A DNA stretch of 64,000 nt, from assembly GCF_015277895.1 (NCBI RefSeq), contig NZ_CP063815.1:2480001-2544000 (forward strand), in the 5' to 3' direction. Source of the stretch: Microbacterium abyssi (GTDB lineage Bacteria; Actinomycetota; Actinomycetes; Actinomycetales; Microbacteriaceae). Of this stretch, positions 48,229 through 56,116 are shown one piece after another; position 1 is the stretch's first letter; the number at the start of each line of letters is the position of its first letter. Both the position numbers and the translations under genes were made by a program. The notes beneath the pieces are model-generated. The model did no database searches. It had not been told where the DNA came from and saw only the letters and a program-made list of their open reading frames with translations.

Positions 48229-50874
48229 TCATCCGGCAGTTGCGGCCGCGACGCGACGGCGTCGGGATTCCACAGCCCAGCCGGCGGCGAGCGCGGTCAG
48301 GAGGCCGCCGGTGACGAGGAATGTCGCGGTACCGGGTCCACCGGACTCGGGCAGTTCAAGGGCAGGGACATCGGCGACGACGATCGTGGACAGTCGGGTA
48401 TCGGCATCCGCCTCAACCGTGACGACCCGGGAATCGGCGTCGGAGTCAAGGGTGACGGTGCCGTCGGCGGCCACGGTGAACGGAATGCGTTCTGCCAGCA
48501 GGTTGAATCCGTCGGGCGCGCGGGTCTCTTCGAGCCAGTAAGCGCCAGCGGTGACGTTCTGCAGTCGAATGGTGGCGCCGTCGACCTGCGCGATCGAGTC
48601 TGCATCAAGAACGGCGCCGGGGGTACCGCCGGCGTCCACGTAAACCGCCCATTCCGAACCGTTCATCGGCACGATCTCAGAGTCGGCGGATTCGCCCACC
48701 TTCTGGATCAGCACGCCCATCGGAGAATGCGTGGTGGTGCAGACGTCGCAGTCGATCGTGCGCTGGTCGCCCCATGATCCGCTGACGGTGTTCCCGATGG
48801 TGGTGTTCCACGTGTCGTCGTCCACGGTGACGGTGTAGTCGAGGGTCGCGGCGGCGCCTGCAGGCAGGGTGAAGGGCTCGGTCTGCAATGTGTTGCCGGT
48901 CGGATCGGGCAGCACCAGCGGGGCCTCGTCGCCGATGGTCAGTCGTGCAGAGCCTGCGGTGAAGCTCGCATCGTCGAGCACGTCGGAAAGATCGTCGGAG
49001 ATGACGGTGCCCACAGCAGGGCCGCCGGTGTTCGTCGCGGTCACGGTGTACGTGATGCTCTGGCCGGGCACGACGGGGCTACCCGAAACCGGGTCGGAAG
49101 TCTTCACGAGGGACGGCACAGCGCTGACCGGATGCTCGGTGCACCAGTCGCTGGCCGGAACGCACTCGGTGGGCGGCGCGGTGGTTCCGGGCACGACCCA
49201 GTTGCGCAGAACGGCGTCGCCGAGTTCGTCCTCGTTCACCGTGACCTGATAGGTGACCTGGCTGTCAGTCTGCGCAGGGGCGGAACCCGTGATTCGCAGA
49301 GAGCCGCCGTTGACGGTCGCGGTCAGCCCCGTGCTGACCGTGACCGATCCGGCGACTACAGCCGCGTCGTCCAGCACGCCGGCCAAGTGGTCGGTGTAGT
49401 CGACGAGGAGGGCCTGGTTCCCCGAGTTCGAGAAGGTCAGCGTGTATGTGACCGTGGAACCCGGCTCGACCTCGGTGCCGTTGGCGGGGTCGGAGGTCTT
49501 TACCACGTCAGCGGTCTGGGTGGCGGGGAGCAGATAGTCCTCCGCCTCGCCATCTTCGGCCAGCCCCGTAGGAGCAGCAGTCTGGGTCGGGTCAGATGCC
49601 ACGCGGAAGCGCGCGCCGAGGGAGGCGGTGTCGGCCGCCTGCACCTGCGACCACGTCAGGGGCGCGCTGCCACCGGAAACTGTTGCCGCGGCGCGCTCCC
49701 CTGTCTCGAACTCCCCACTGTTGTTCCAGTCGATCCACGCTGCGACGGTCTTCCCCTCTGCGGAAGGACTCGCGAGCACCTCGACGGAGTAGTCCTGAAC
49801 CTTGCCCGCGAGAACGCGGGGCGGCGACGCTTCGCCAGTGAGCTGTTCCCAGCCTTCGTCCCGTGGTGTTCCGGTCGGGTCGAGGTCGTCGGCGGTCCAG
49901 CCGCCGAGCGTGCCGTCGTCGGGGTCAGCAGGAACGGCACCCAGGTAGGGGCTCGCAGTCCAGTCGTAGGCGACGCGAGGTGCGTCAGCGGTGCCGGGAG
50001 CGCCCATCGGGTCGCCCTCAGCCGTCCACTCGATCAGGTGCGACGCTTCTCCGAAGCTCGAGGGTGCGTCGCCGTGGTCGACGGGAAGCATCACACCGAT
50101 CATGACGTTCTGCATGCCGCTGGCATCGATGGCGACGTCCACCACACTCGCGTTGCTGGACACGCCGATGGGCGCCATCCCCTGCCCGGTGGACATCTCG
50201 GTCACCCACGGCCCCATGGTGGTCGTGCCGAATCCGCCGTCCGGCTTCGGCGATGTCCACATCCTCGCTCCGCTGCGCGTGGTGTTGTCGATGTTCTGCC
50301 AGTCACCACCGTTTGTGGTGAAGGTGATGGATTCGTTCGCAACCGGACCGGCACTCTCACCGTCGGTGGCAATGACGTTGAACGGGATGACTTGACCATT
50401 CAGCGTCGCTTCGAAGTTGAGGGTGAAGGACACCGTCGACGAGTTCGTGTTCGGGGTGATCACGCTGTACTGGCTGCCGGTGTCGTAGCCGTTGAGCTTG
50501 AGTTCGGACCAGTTCGGGTCCTGCTGCGTCACGTGCACCTCGCGCGTTCCGTTTCCCGAGCGGGGCGCGGCGACGACGTCAGAGAAAGTAGCTGTGACGA
50601 TCAGCCCGGGCAACGGGTTCTGCACCAGGTACGTCCCGTTCTGAACGCCGAGGTACGGGCGGTCGTTGTTGGTGCCCGAGCCTGTGTGGTTCTGCGCTGA
50701 GGACCAGTCCAGCCAGTAGATATCACTCGCGTACTGGCCGACGCCGGTGGCGGGCGCGGCTTCGGCGGAATCAGAGCCCTGGCCGGACAGGATCGTCAGG
50801 CCGGCGAAGGCCATCGAGGCTGCGAGGGCCGCTGAGCCCCACCTCCGCGCGCGCTTCCTGGTCGCAATGCTCAT
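48229..50874 (-). CDS. CshA-like, DUF11-containing LPESG adhesin, probable pilus tip
   Basis: 881 residues. After a signal peptide, DIYWLDWSSAQNHTGSG resembles the non-repetitive CshA-type fibrillar adhesin domain. Two DUF11-type repeats follow: DVVKTSDPANGTEVEPGSTVTYTLTFSNSG and SLVKTSDPVSGSPVVPGQSITYTVTATNTG. A SpaA-like domain near residue 735-835 contains the E-box YWLEETRAPDGFNLL. The end is LPESG (841-845), membrane segment, ESRRRR. It is first in the pilus operon (45 bp before the backbone gene), so it is probably a tip or minor adhesive subunit. Confidence 0.85.
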   Translation of the reverse strand: MSIATRKRARRWGSAALAASMAFAGLTILSGQGSDSAEAAPATGVGQYASDIYWLDWSSAQNHTGSGTNNDRPYLGVQNGTYLVQNPLPGLIVTATFSDVVAAPRSGNGTREVHVTQQDPNWSELKLNGYDTGSQYSVITPNTNSSTVSFTLNFEATLNGQVIPFNVIATDGESAGPVANESITFTTNGGDWQNIDNTTRSGARMWTSPKPDGGFGTTTMGPWVTEMSTGQGMAPIGVSSNASVVDVAIDASGMQNVMIGVMLPVDHGDAPSSFGEASHLIEWTAEGDPMGAPGTADAPRVAYDWTASPYLGAVPADPDDGTLGGWTADDLDPTGTPRDEGWEQLTGEASPPRVLAGKVQDYSVEVLASPSAEGKTVAAWIDWNNSGEFETGERAAATVSGGSAPLTWSQVQAADTASLGARFRVASDPTQTAAPTGLAEDGEAEDYLLPATQTADVVKTSDPANGTEVEPGSTVTYTLTFSNSGNQALLVDYTDHLAGVLDDAAVVAGSVTVSTGLTATVNGGSLRITGSAPAQTDSQVTYQVTVNEDELGDAVLRNWVVPGTTAPPTECVPASDWCTEHPVSAVPSLVKTSDPVSGSPVVPGQSITYTVTATNTGGPAVGTVISDDLSDVLDDASFTAGSARLTIGDEAPLVLPDPTGNTLQTEPFTLPAGAAATLDYTVTVDDDTWNTTIGNTVSGSWGDQRTIDCDVCTTTHSPMGVLIQKVGESADSEIVPMNGSEWAVYVDAGGTPGAVLDADSIAQVDGATIRLQNVTAGAYWLEETRAPDGFNLLAERIPFTVAADGTVTLDSDADSRVVTVEADADTRLSTIVVADVPALELPESGGPGTATFLVTGGLLTALAAGWAVESRRRRVAAATAG

Positions 50875-51284
50875 GGCTGTGCTGTCCTCGTTCTCTGTGG
50901 ATTGGCGTCATCTGACCGCGACGATGGCGCCCGTTCGGGAAGGGCGGCGATTTCACTCTGGCGCGATCGTGGCGGGCGAAACGCGCGTCCGCACCGTTCT
51001 CACCCTCGGATTCACCCTGTTGACCGCCGCGCCCTCGACGCGAGAGCGTGGATACCGCCGAGGGCACGGCTCGCTCGCGTGCCGGTCCCCCGCCGAATGC
51101 GAACCCATGGAGCGTCGCGAGTATCGCGCCAATCCACATTGCCGTCAGGAGCGCTACTGCCATCCGGGTAGCGCAACGATTTCACCCCGAACTTCACCCC
51201 GGCGTGAGTCTTGGCATCTGGCGGCTGCTGGGCCCTTACGATCCCCGAGCCTGTCCGAAGCGCCGCCCTCCTAGAATCAACCGC
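50875..51284. promoter_or_regulatory. 410-bp divergent intergenic region with paired TCACCC repeats
   Basis: No convincing gene. It holds four TCACCC half-sites in two pairs, each with a 12-bp period: 51000/51012 and 51182/51194 (the second pair is TTCACCCC-GAAC-TTCACCCC). Paired direct repeats are typical of response-regulator sites; the Streptomyces PHO box is similar but has an 11-bp period. The region also contains the vanZ -10 box TAGAAT (51272-51277). The pilus operon promoter on the minus strand must lie here but I cannot place it. Confidence 0.45.
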
Positions 51285-51728
51285 ATGCCACCCACGCGCA
51301 TCGGACCCGCCGCCATCGCAGCGAGGATCCTGCTCGTGCCGTACGTGACCGTGCTGGCACTGATCGTCTGGCTGCCCGAATCGGCCGCGTCGCGTGTCAC
51401 CGGCATCGTGTATCGCCTCGCTCGATTCGCGTCAGATCACACCGGCATCTCGATGAACGCCGGCTACACGGCGTTCGAGTTTCTCGCGAACATCGCGCTG
51501 TTCGCGCCTTTCGGCCTGCTCGTCGCGGCTGCGTGGCCACGAACGAATGCGTGGTGGATCTTCCTGCTCGGCTTCTCCGCGAGTGCCGCCATCGAGCTCG
51601 TGCAGACGATGATCCCCGGTCGTGTCACAGCCCTATCCGACGTCATCGCGAACACACTCGGGATGGTCGTGGGATGTCTCATCGCACGGGTCTTCGCATC
51701 GGTGACGCGGCCCGTCGCGACTCGCTAG
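51285..51728 (+). CDS. VanZ-family membrane protein
   Basis: 147 residues with four hydrophobic segments (about 8-30, 62-83, 85-108, 115-138). The VanZ pattern is visible in EFLANIALFAPFGLLVAA (N-x-x-L-F-x-P-x-G), SAAIELVQTMIPGRVTALSDVIANTLGMVVGCLI (E-x-x-Q-x-f-x-x-x-R-x-x-d-x-x-D-v-x-x-N-t-x-G). These proteins are linked to teicoplanin resistance or surface-polymer functions in other bacteria; role here unknown. TAGAAT ends 7 bases before the ATG, so it is probably leaderless. Confidence 0.85.
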   Translation: MPPTRIGPAAIAARILLVPYVTVLALIVWLPESAASRVTGIVYRLARFASDHTGISMNAGYTAFEFLANIALFAPFGLLVAAAWPRTNAWWIFLLGFSASAAIELVQTMIPGRVTALSDVIANTLGMVVGCLIARVFASVTRPVATR

Positions 51729-51766
51729 GTCTGCCCCGGGAACATGTGAACCTCAAGTCCGGGACA

Positions 51767-52075
51767 TCAACCGACGCGATGCGACGGCGGCGACATCCGC
51801 CATCCATCGTTCATCGATCTGCGACGAGACTCTCGCCGGTTCCGGAACGTCTTGCGGCGTGCCCGGCTCAGAGGAAGGGCGAGGAGGAACCTGCTGAACC
51901 AGTCGAAGCCGCTTGCCAGAAACGGCACGAACACGACGAGCGTCAAGACGAACGAGACAAGTGCAGGAATCCGAGAGAGTTCGCCGAACCTGCTCACGCC
52001 CGTGAGTTCGAGCACGGCGAAGACGATGGCGCTGAACCAGAGCGCCAACAGGAAGATCCGCATGACCCACAGCAT
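51767..52075 (-). CDS. Small hypothetical membrane protein
   Basis: 102 residues from the ATG at 52075, or 98 from the ATG at 52063. Two hydrophobic segments (about 5-23, MRIFLLALWFSAIVFAVLEL; about 37-58, IPALVSFVLTLVVFVPFLA) precede a short amphipathic stretch and a basic tail (RARRKTFRNRRESRRR). No family recognised. It is divergent from the tyrosine phosphatase gene, only 11 bases apart, so the two may share regulation. A longer alternative frame on this strand lacks membrane character. Confidence 0.5.
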   Translation of the reverse strand: MLWVMRIFLLALWFSAIVFAVLELTGVSRFGELSRIPALVSFVLTLVVFVPFLASGFDWFSRFLLALPLSRARRKTFRNRRESRRRSMNDGWRMSPPSHRVG

Positions 52076-52086
52076 ATTGTTGAGTG

Positions 52087-52752
52087 ATGAGCGACACGCC
52101 TCCTCACGGCATCACCCGGCGCGAGCTGCGCGAGCGCGCGCAGGAGTTCAAGCCCGCGAACGATCAGATCCGGATCCTCATGGTCTGCACCGGCAACGTC
52201 TGCCGCTCGCCCCTGGCTGAGGTCCTGCTTCGCTCACGCGTGACGGGCGCACCGATTCGCGTGCACAGCGCCGGCACACGAGCGCTCATCGACAAGCCGA
52301 TGACCCCAGATGCCCAAGAGCTCGCGATCGCCCACGGCGCCGATACGCAAGAAGCAGGCGCTCACCATGCACGGTGGCTGCGCGAGCCGATCGCCGAAGA
52401 TGCGGACCTCATCCTCGCTATGTCCCGAGAGCACCGAAGCGCCGCCGTCGAACTCGTCCCGCGGATGCTGCGCCAGACGCTCACCATTCGGGAATTCGCT
52501 CGGCTGTCGGGCGCGCTCACCGACGATGACCTCAGAAGCACAGCGGATGCCGCCGGCAGCAGCCCGCGCGCACGGCTCGCCGCCGTGACCGCGCTCATCA
52601 GTCGGCAACGGGGTGCGACAGCTCCAGCGGCGCCGGAAGACGACGACGTGATCGATCCGTACCGGCGTTCGCGTGAGACGTATGAGACGTCGGCTGCACA
52701 GCTCGTTCCCGCGGTTGACGAAGTCGCGCGCGTCCTGCACGCGGCCCTGTAG
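52087..52752 (+). CDS. Low-molecular-weight protein-tyrosine phosphatase
   Basis: 221 residues. The catalytic loop is LMVCTGNVCRSPLAEVLL with Cys34 and Arg40 (C-x5-R). The usual DP general acid is placed in the C-terminal DDVIDPYRRSRETYE (DPY). The protein is longer than the usual 150-160 residues because of an N-terminal 25-residue extension and an insert after the core (about 150-190). It probably dephosphorylates the BY-kinase encoded 840 bp downstream, as Wzb/Etp types do. A GTG one codon upstream is an alternative start. Confidence 0.88.
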   Translation: MSDTPPHGITRRELRERAQEFKPANDQIRILMVCTGNVCRSPLAEVLLRSRVTGAPIRVHSAGTRALIDKPMTPDAQELAIAHGADTQEAGAHHARWLREPIAEDADLILAMSREHRSAAVELVPRMLRQTLTIREFARLSGALTDDDLRSTADAAGSSPRARLAAVTALISRQRGATAPAAPEDDDVIDPYRRSRETYETSAAQLVPAVDEVARVLHAAL

Positions 52753-52754
52753 AC

Positions 52755-53507
52755 CTACCCAAGCAGGGTCCCCGCCACGGTGAGCAGCACGCCCGTGCCG
52801 TTGTACACGAGATGCACAAGGACCGCGGCCCAGATCCGCCCGGTGAACACGACCAGCAACCCGCAGACGAGGCCGACCAGAGTCAGGCTCACGGCCGCTC
52901 CGCTCGACGCCGTTCCGGTCAGATAGTGAGTACCGACGAAGAGCGCTGCTGAGGCCACGATGCCGACGAATGCTCCGAGGGAGATTCCGGCGCGCCCGGC
53001 GCCGACGAAGCGCCGCACGAGGGTGAAGATCACGACGAGCAGGAGCCCGCGGAAGAAGAACTCCTCGATCACGGGCGCGATGAGAGCGCCCCCGACCAGG
53101 TCCTGGACCCACCAGCCGTCCGGCAGCGCCCCGTTCAGCGTCGGGTACGAGGGCAAAGCCCCGGATCCACCGGAAGCGACAGCGAGCCATCCCTGAATGA
53201 CTCGAAGCATGCCGCCGAGCACGACGCCGTACAGCACGTCGACGAATCGAAACCGCAGCAGTCCTCGCGGCACTCCGCGACGGTAAGCCAGCAACACCGG
53301 CACGAGCAGGGCGACCCAGAGCACGATCGACCCGAGGATCCCTCCGATCCACGCGCCGGCAAGTACTCCAGCGCCCAGCCCGACGAGAACCCAGCCGAGA
53401 ACATCCCAGTTCCATCGCCGCATCGACGATCCGCCCCGCCACCACGGCGTCTGTCGACGAGACCGTCTAGCCGCGCGCGACGAGATGGAGGACGAGGGGG
53501 CAGACAT
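52755..53507 (-). CDS. CPBP-family intramembrane metalloprotease
   Basis: 250 residues, seven or eight hydrophobic segments. The CPBP/CAAX (ABI) motif EEFFFRGLLL at about residues 145-154 supplies the glutamates. GTHYLTG and LVYNGTGVLL provide the later H and N-type positions (H near 194; H in VHLVYN near 233). Function in bacteria ranges from bacteriocin immunity to prenyl-protein-like processing; unknown here. The N-terminal 30 residues are Ser/Arg-rich; a start at Met29 is possible. It is divergent from the exopolysaccharide kinase. Confidence 0.82.
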   Translation of the reverse strand: MSAPSSSISSRAARRSRRQTPWWRGGSSMRRWNWDVLGWVLVGLGAGVLAGAWIGGILGSIVLWVALLVPVLLAYRRGVPRGLLRFRFVDVLYGVVLGGMLRVIQGWLAVASGGSGALPSYPTLNGALPDGWWVQDLVGGALIAPVIEEFFFRGLLLVVIFTLVRRFVGAGRAGISLGAFVGIVASAALFVGTHYLTGTASSGAAVSLTLVGLVCGLLVVFTGRIWAAVLVHLVYNGTGVLLTVAGTLLG

Positions 53508-53590
53508 CGGATCCAGGCTACCGGCGGAGCCGACCGAATGAACAGCTGTGCGACAATGAACCCGCGTAACGAGAACTGACGAGAGGCGCC

Positions 53591-55093
53591 ATGGAGCTCA
53601 GCGACTACATCCGCATCCTCCGCAAGAACTGGCTGGTGATTGTGGTTGCGACGCTGATCGGGCTCGCCGCTGCCGCGGGGTACTCGCTGACGCGAACGCC
53701 CCTGTACGAGTCTCAAGCTGTCGTTTTCGTGCAGTCGCAGGCCGGCAGCACCGTCAGCGAACTGCAGCTGGGCTCGACCTTCGCCCAGTCGCGCATCACG
53801 ACCTATGTGACCCTGGTACGCGAACCCGTCGTGATGAATCCTGTGATCAACCAGCTCGGCCTCGACACGTCTGCGGACGAACTCGCTGAGAGCGTCACGT
53901 CGAACAGCCCGCTCAACAGCACCCTCATCGAGATCACGGTGCAAGACCCCGACCCCGTGCAAGCAGCAGACATCGCGAACGCGCTGGGCGCGAGTCTGGC
54001 GGCGGCGGTGGAACGGATCGACACCCCGGTTGGGCAGGACGCGAGCCCGATCAAGCTCACGCGAGTACGTGACGCGCTCGCATCCTTCACTCCGGTGAGC
54101 CCGAACGTTCCGCTCAACCTCGCGCTCGGCGTGCTCGTCGGACTCGCGCTTGGCGTCGGCATCGCCGTGCTGCGCTCCGTCCTGGACAACCGCGTGCGGA
54201 CGCCGCGAGATGTCGAGACCTTGACCGATCGACCGCTGATTGGCGCCATTCCGCATGACCCGAAGGCGAAGGATCGTCCGCTCATCCTCCAGGCGGATCC
54301 GCACAGCCCTCGGTCCGAGGCGTTCCGCGCGCTGCGGACGAACCTGCAGTTCCTCGAGATGGACGGCGGGCACACCTTCGTCGTCACGTCGAGCATCCCG
54401 TCCGAGGGCAAGTCGACGACGACCCTCAATCTCGCAATCGCACTTGCCGACACCGGGAAGAGAGTCGCTCTGCTCGACACGGATCTGCGCAAGCCCAAGG
54501 TGGCCGACTACCTCGGCATCGAGGGTGGCACCGGACTGACCGACGTGCTGATCGGCCGCGCCCGTGTTGCCGACGTGCTGCTGCAGTGGGGCAACCGTTC
54601 TCTGTACGTGCTGCCCGCAGGCAAGATCCCGCCGAACCCGAGCGAGTTGCTGGGCTCAGATCGGATGCACAAGCTGCTCGATGCGCTCGGCAAGGAGTTC
54701 GACGTGGTTCTCTGCGATGCTCCTCCGCTGCTGCCGGTGACCGACGCCGCCGTACTGTCTCGCTCGACGTCCGGTGCGATCATGGTCGTCGCCGTCGGCA
54801 AGACGACGACGCACCAGCTTGAGGGCGCGCTGGATGCGCTCGAGACCGTCGGCTCAAAGGTTGCCGGTGTCGTGCTGACCATGGTGCCGACGAAGGGCGC
54901 TGACGCGTACACCTACGGCTACGGGTATGGTTACGGCGGCTACGGCGTGTACAACGCCACCCCCAAGAAACCGGCGAAGAGCCCGAAGCGCGCGAAGAGA
55001 TCCGCCGCCGCCGCCGATTCAGCAAACGTGCGCCGATCTGGTCAGCAGGACGCACGGTCGTCGACCTTCGATGACCTTCTGAATCCGCGCTGA
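53591..55093 (+). CDS. Wzz-domain / BY-kinase fusion (polysaccharide co-polymerase and tyrosine autokinase)
   Basis: 500 residues. The N-terminal Wzz domain opens MELSDYIRILRKNWLVIVVATLIGLAAAAGYS with helix 1; helix 2 is at about 177-197. The kinase has Walker A SSIPSEGKSTTTLNLA (about 271-286), Walker A' VALLDTDLRKPKV and Walker B FDVVLCDAPPLLPV. The tail has a tyrosine cluster (TYGYGYGYGGYGVY), the autophosphorylation target, then a Lys-rich end. It controls chain length and export of the polymer made by the genes downstream. Confidence 0.94.
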   Translation: MELSDYIRILRKNWLVIVVATLIGLAAAAGYSLTRTPLYESQAVVFVQSQAGSTVSELQLGSTFAQSRITTYVTLVREPVVMNPVINQLGLDTSADELAESVTSNSPLNSTLIEITVQDPDPVQAADIANALGASLAAAVERIDTPVGQDASPIKLTRVRDALASFTPVSPNVPLNLALGVLVGLALGVGIAVLRSVLDNRVRTPRDVETLTDRPLIGAIPHDPKAKDRPLILQADPHSPRSEAFRALRTNLQFLEMDGGHTFVVTSSIPSEGKSTTTLNLAIALADTGKRVALLDTDLRKPKVADYLGIEGGTGLTDVLIGRARVADVLLQWGNRSLYVLPAGKIPPNPSELLGSDRMHKLLDALGKEFDVVLCDAPPLLPVTDAAVLSRSTSGAIMVVAVGKTTTHQLEGALDALETVGSKVAGVVLTMVPTKGADAYTYGYGYGYGGYGVYNATPKKPAKSPKRAKRSAAAADSANVRRSGQQDARSSTFDDLLNPR

Positions 55094-55102
55094 GCCTGAC
55101 TG

Positions 55103-56023
55103 GTGGTACGCCGGCACGCTTTGGAGCGCACGCCTCGGAGATGGCTTCTGGGTGTGCTGATCGGCATACTCGCGATCGGCGCTGCCGTCCTCACGATGCT
55201 GGCCCTTGATCACGTGCGATCGGGACCCACAGACGGCGAGCACGTCGCTCCGGTTCCTACGTACTCGCAGCCCAGCGAGCAGTCGTCCGCTCCGACGCCG
55301 ACGCCCACGACGCGTGCGGCGGCTTCGTACGACCGATCAGAGGAGCGATTCCTCGCCACAGGCTCGGGCGTGATGTGGCGCGGGACGGCTGGTCGGTGCG
55401 GTAGCGCCGAGCCGACGCTGGAGCGATCATCGGATGGTGGCGAAACCTGGGAGGACGTCGCTCCCCGCTACCTGGGTATCGGGCAGCTGTTGTCTTTGAG
55501 CCCGTTTGCAGATGGCCAGGCCGAGATTATCGCCGCGATGGGCGCCGACTGCGAGATTCAAACGCTGCGAACGTTCACTCAAGGGCAGTTCTGGGAGTCG
55601 TACCCCGACGCGCTCGCCGCGTCTTACTACGTGGATGCCGCCGACCCGAGCCAGATCATCGGCCCGGACGGAGGGTTCGCCGCCCCGTGTCCAGACGCTC
55701 GCAGTCTGCGCACCGGCGACGGGCTCGTCGCAGCGACCTGCGGCGGTGCGGCGTTCGTGCTCGCGGACGACGATACTTGGCGGCAGCTCCCCGCAACGGG
55801 CGCTGCGGCCCTCACGATCAGTGATGGCGACGTGGTCGTAGCGCAGGTGGACGAAGCCTGCTCGGGACTCGCTCTCGCTCGGTACTCCGGCGCGAGCGCC
55901 GAGACGGCCACGCAGGCGGGCTGCGCCGCCGGTTCTGTTCCCTCCGCTCCGACTGCGATCGTGCTTTCGGATCAGCGCGTGCACGTGTGGTCGGGGCCCG
56001 ACTGGGATGCTGTTGCCGAATGA
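55103..56023 (+). CDS. Hypothetical membrane-anchored protein with an Asp-box (BNR-like) motif
   Basis: 306 residues from a GTG ten bases after the kinase stop. One N-terminal membrane helix (LLGVLIGILAIGAAVLTMLAL), a Pro/Ser/Thr-rich linker (about 45-75), then an extracytoplasmic domain. ERSSDGGETWEDV (about 107-119) fits the Asp-box S-x-D-G-G-x-T-W of sialidase/YCF48-type beta-propellers. Four Cys pairs (for example RCGSAEP, DCEIQT, APCPDA, TCGGAA) could form disulfides. Enzyme activity is not implied. Its place inside the exopolysaccharide cluster suggests a role in polymer surface display or sensing. Confidence 0.65.
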   Translation: MVRRHALERTPRRWLLGVLIGILAIGAAVLTMLALDHVRSGPTDGEHVAPVPTYSQPSEQSSAPTPTPTTRAAASYDRSEERFLATGSGVMWRGTAGRCGSAEPTLERSSDGGETWEDVAPRYLGIGQLLSLSPFADGQAEIIAAMGADCEIQTLRTFTQGQFWESYPDALAASYYVDAADPSQIIGPDGGFAAPCPDARSLRTGDGLVAATCGGAAFVLADDDTWRQLPATGAAALTISDGDVVVAQVDEACSGLALARYSGASAETATQAGCAAGSVPSAPTAIVLSDQRVHVWSGPDWDAVAE

Positions 56024-56116
56024 CTTGCGCGACTTCGTGGTCTGATAATGTGCGCAACGGGCCATCTCCCAGAGGGGTGCTCGGGACGTTTCGAGTCGGG
56101 GGGCTGAAATAGAACT

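Noticed and set aside
50771..51163. Minus-strand frame of 130 codons upstream of the CshA-like gene, with a hydrophobic start
   Set aside because: It overlaps the start of the adhesin gene, becomes Arg/Gly-rich low complexity after 25 residues, and has no ribosome site; treated as intergenic.
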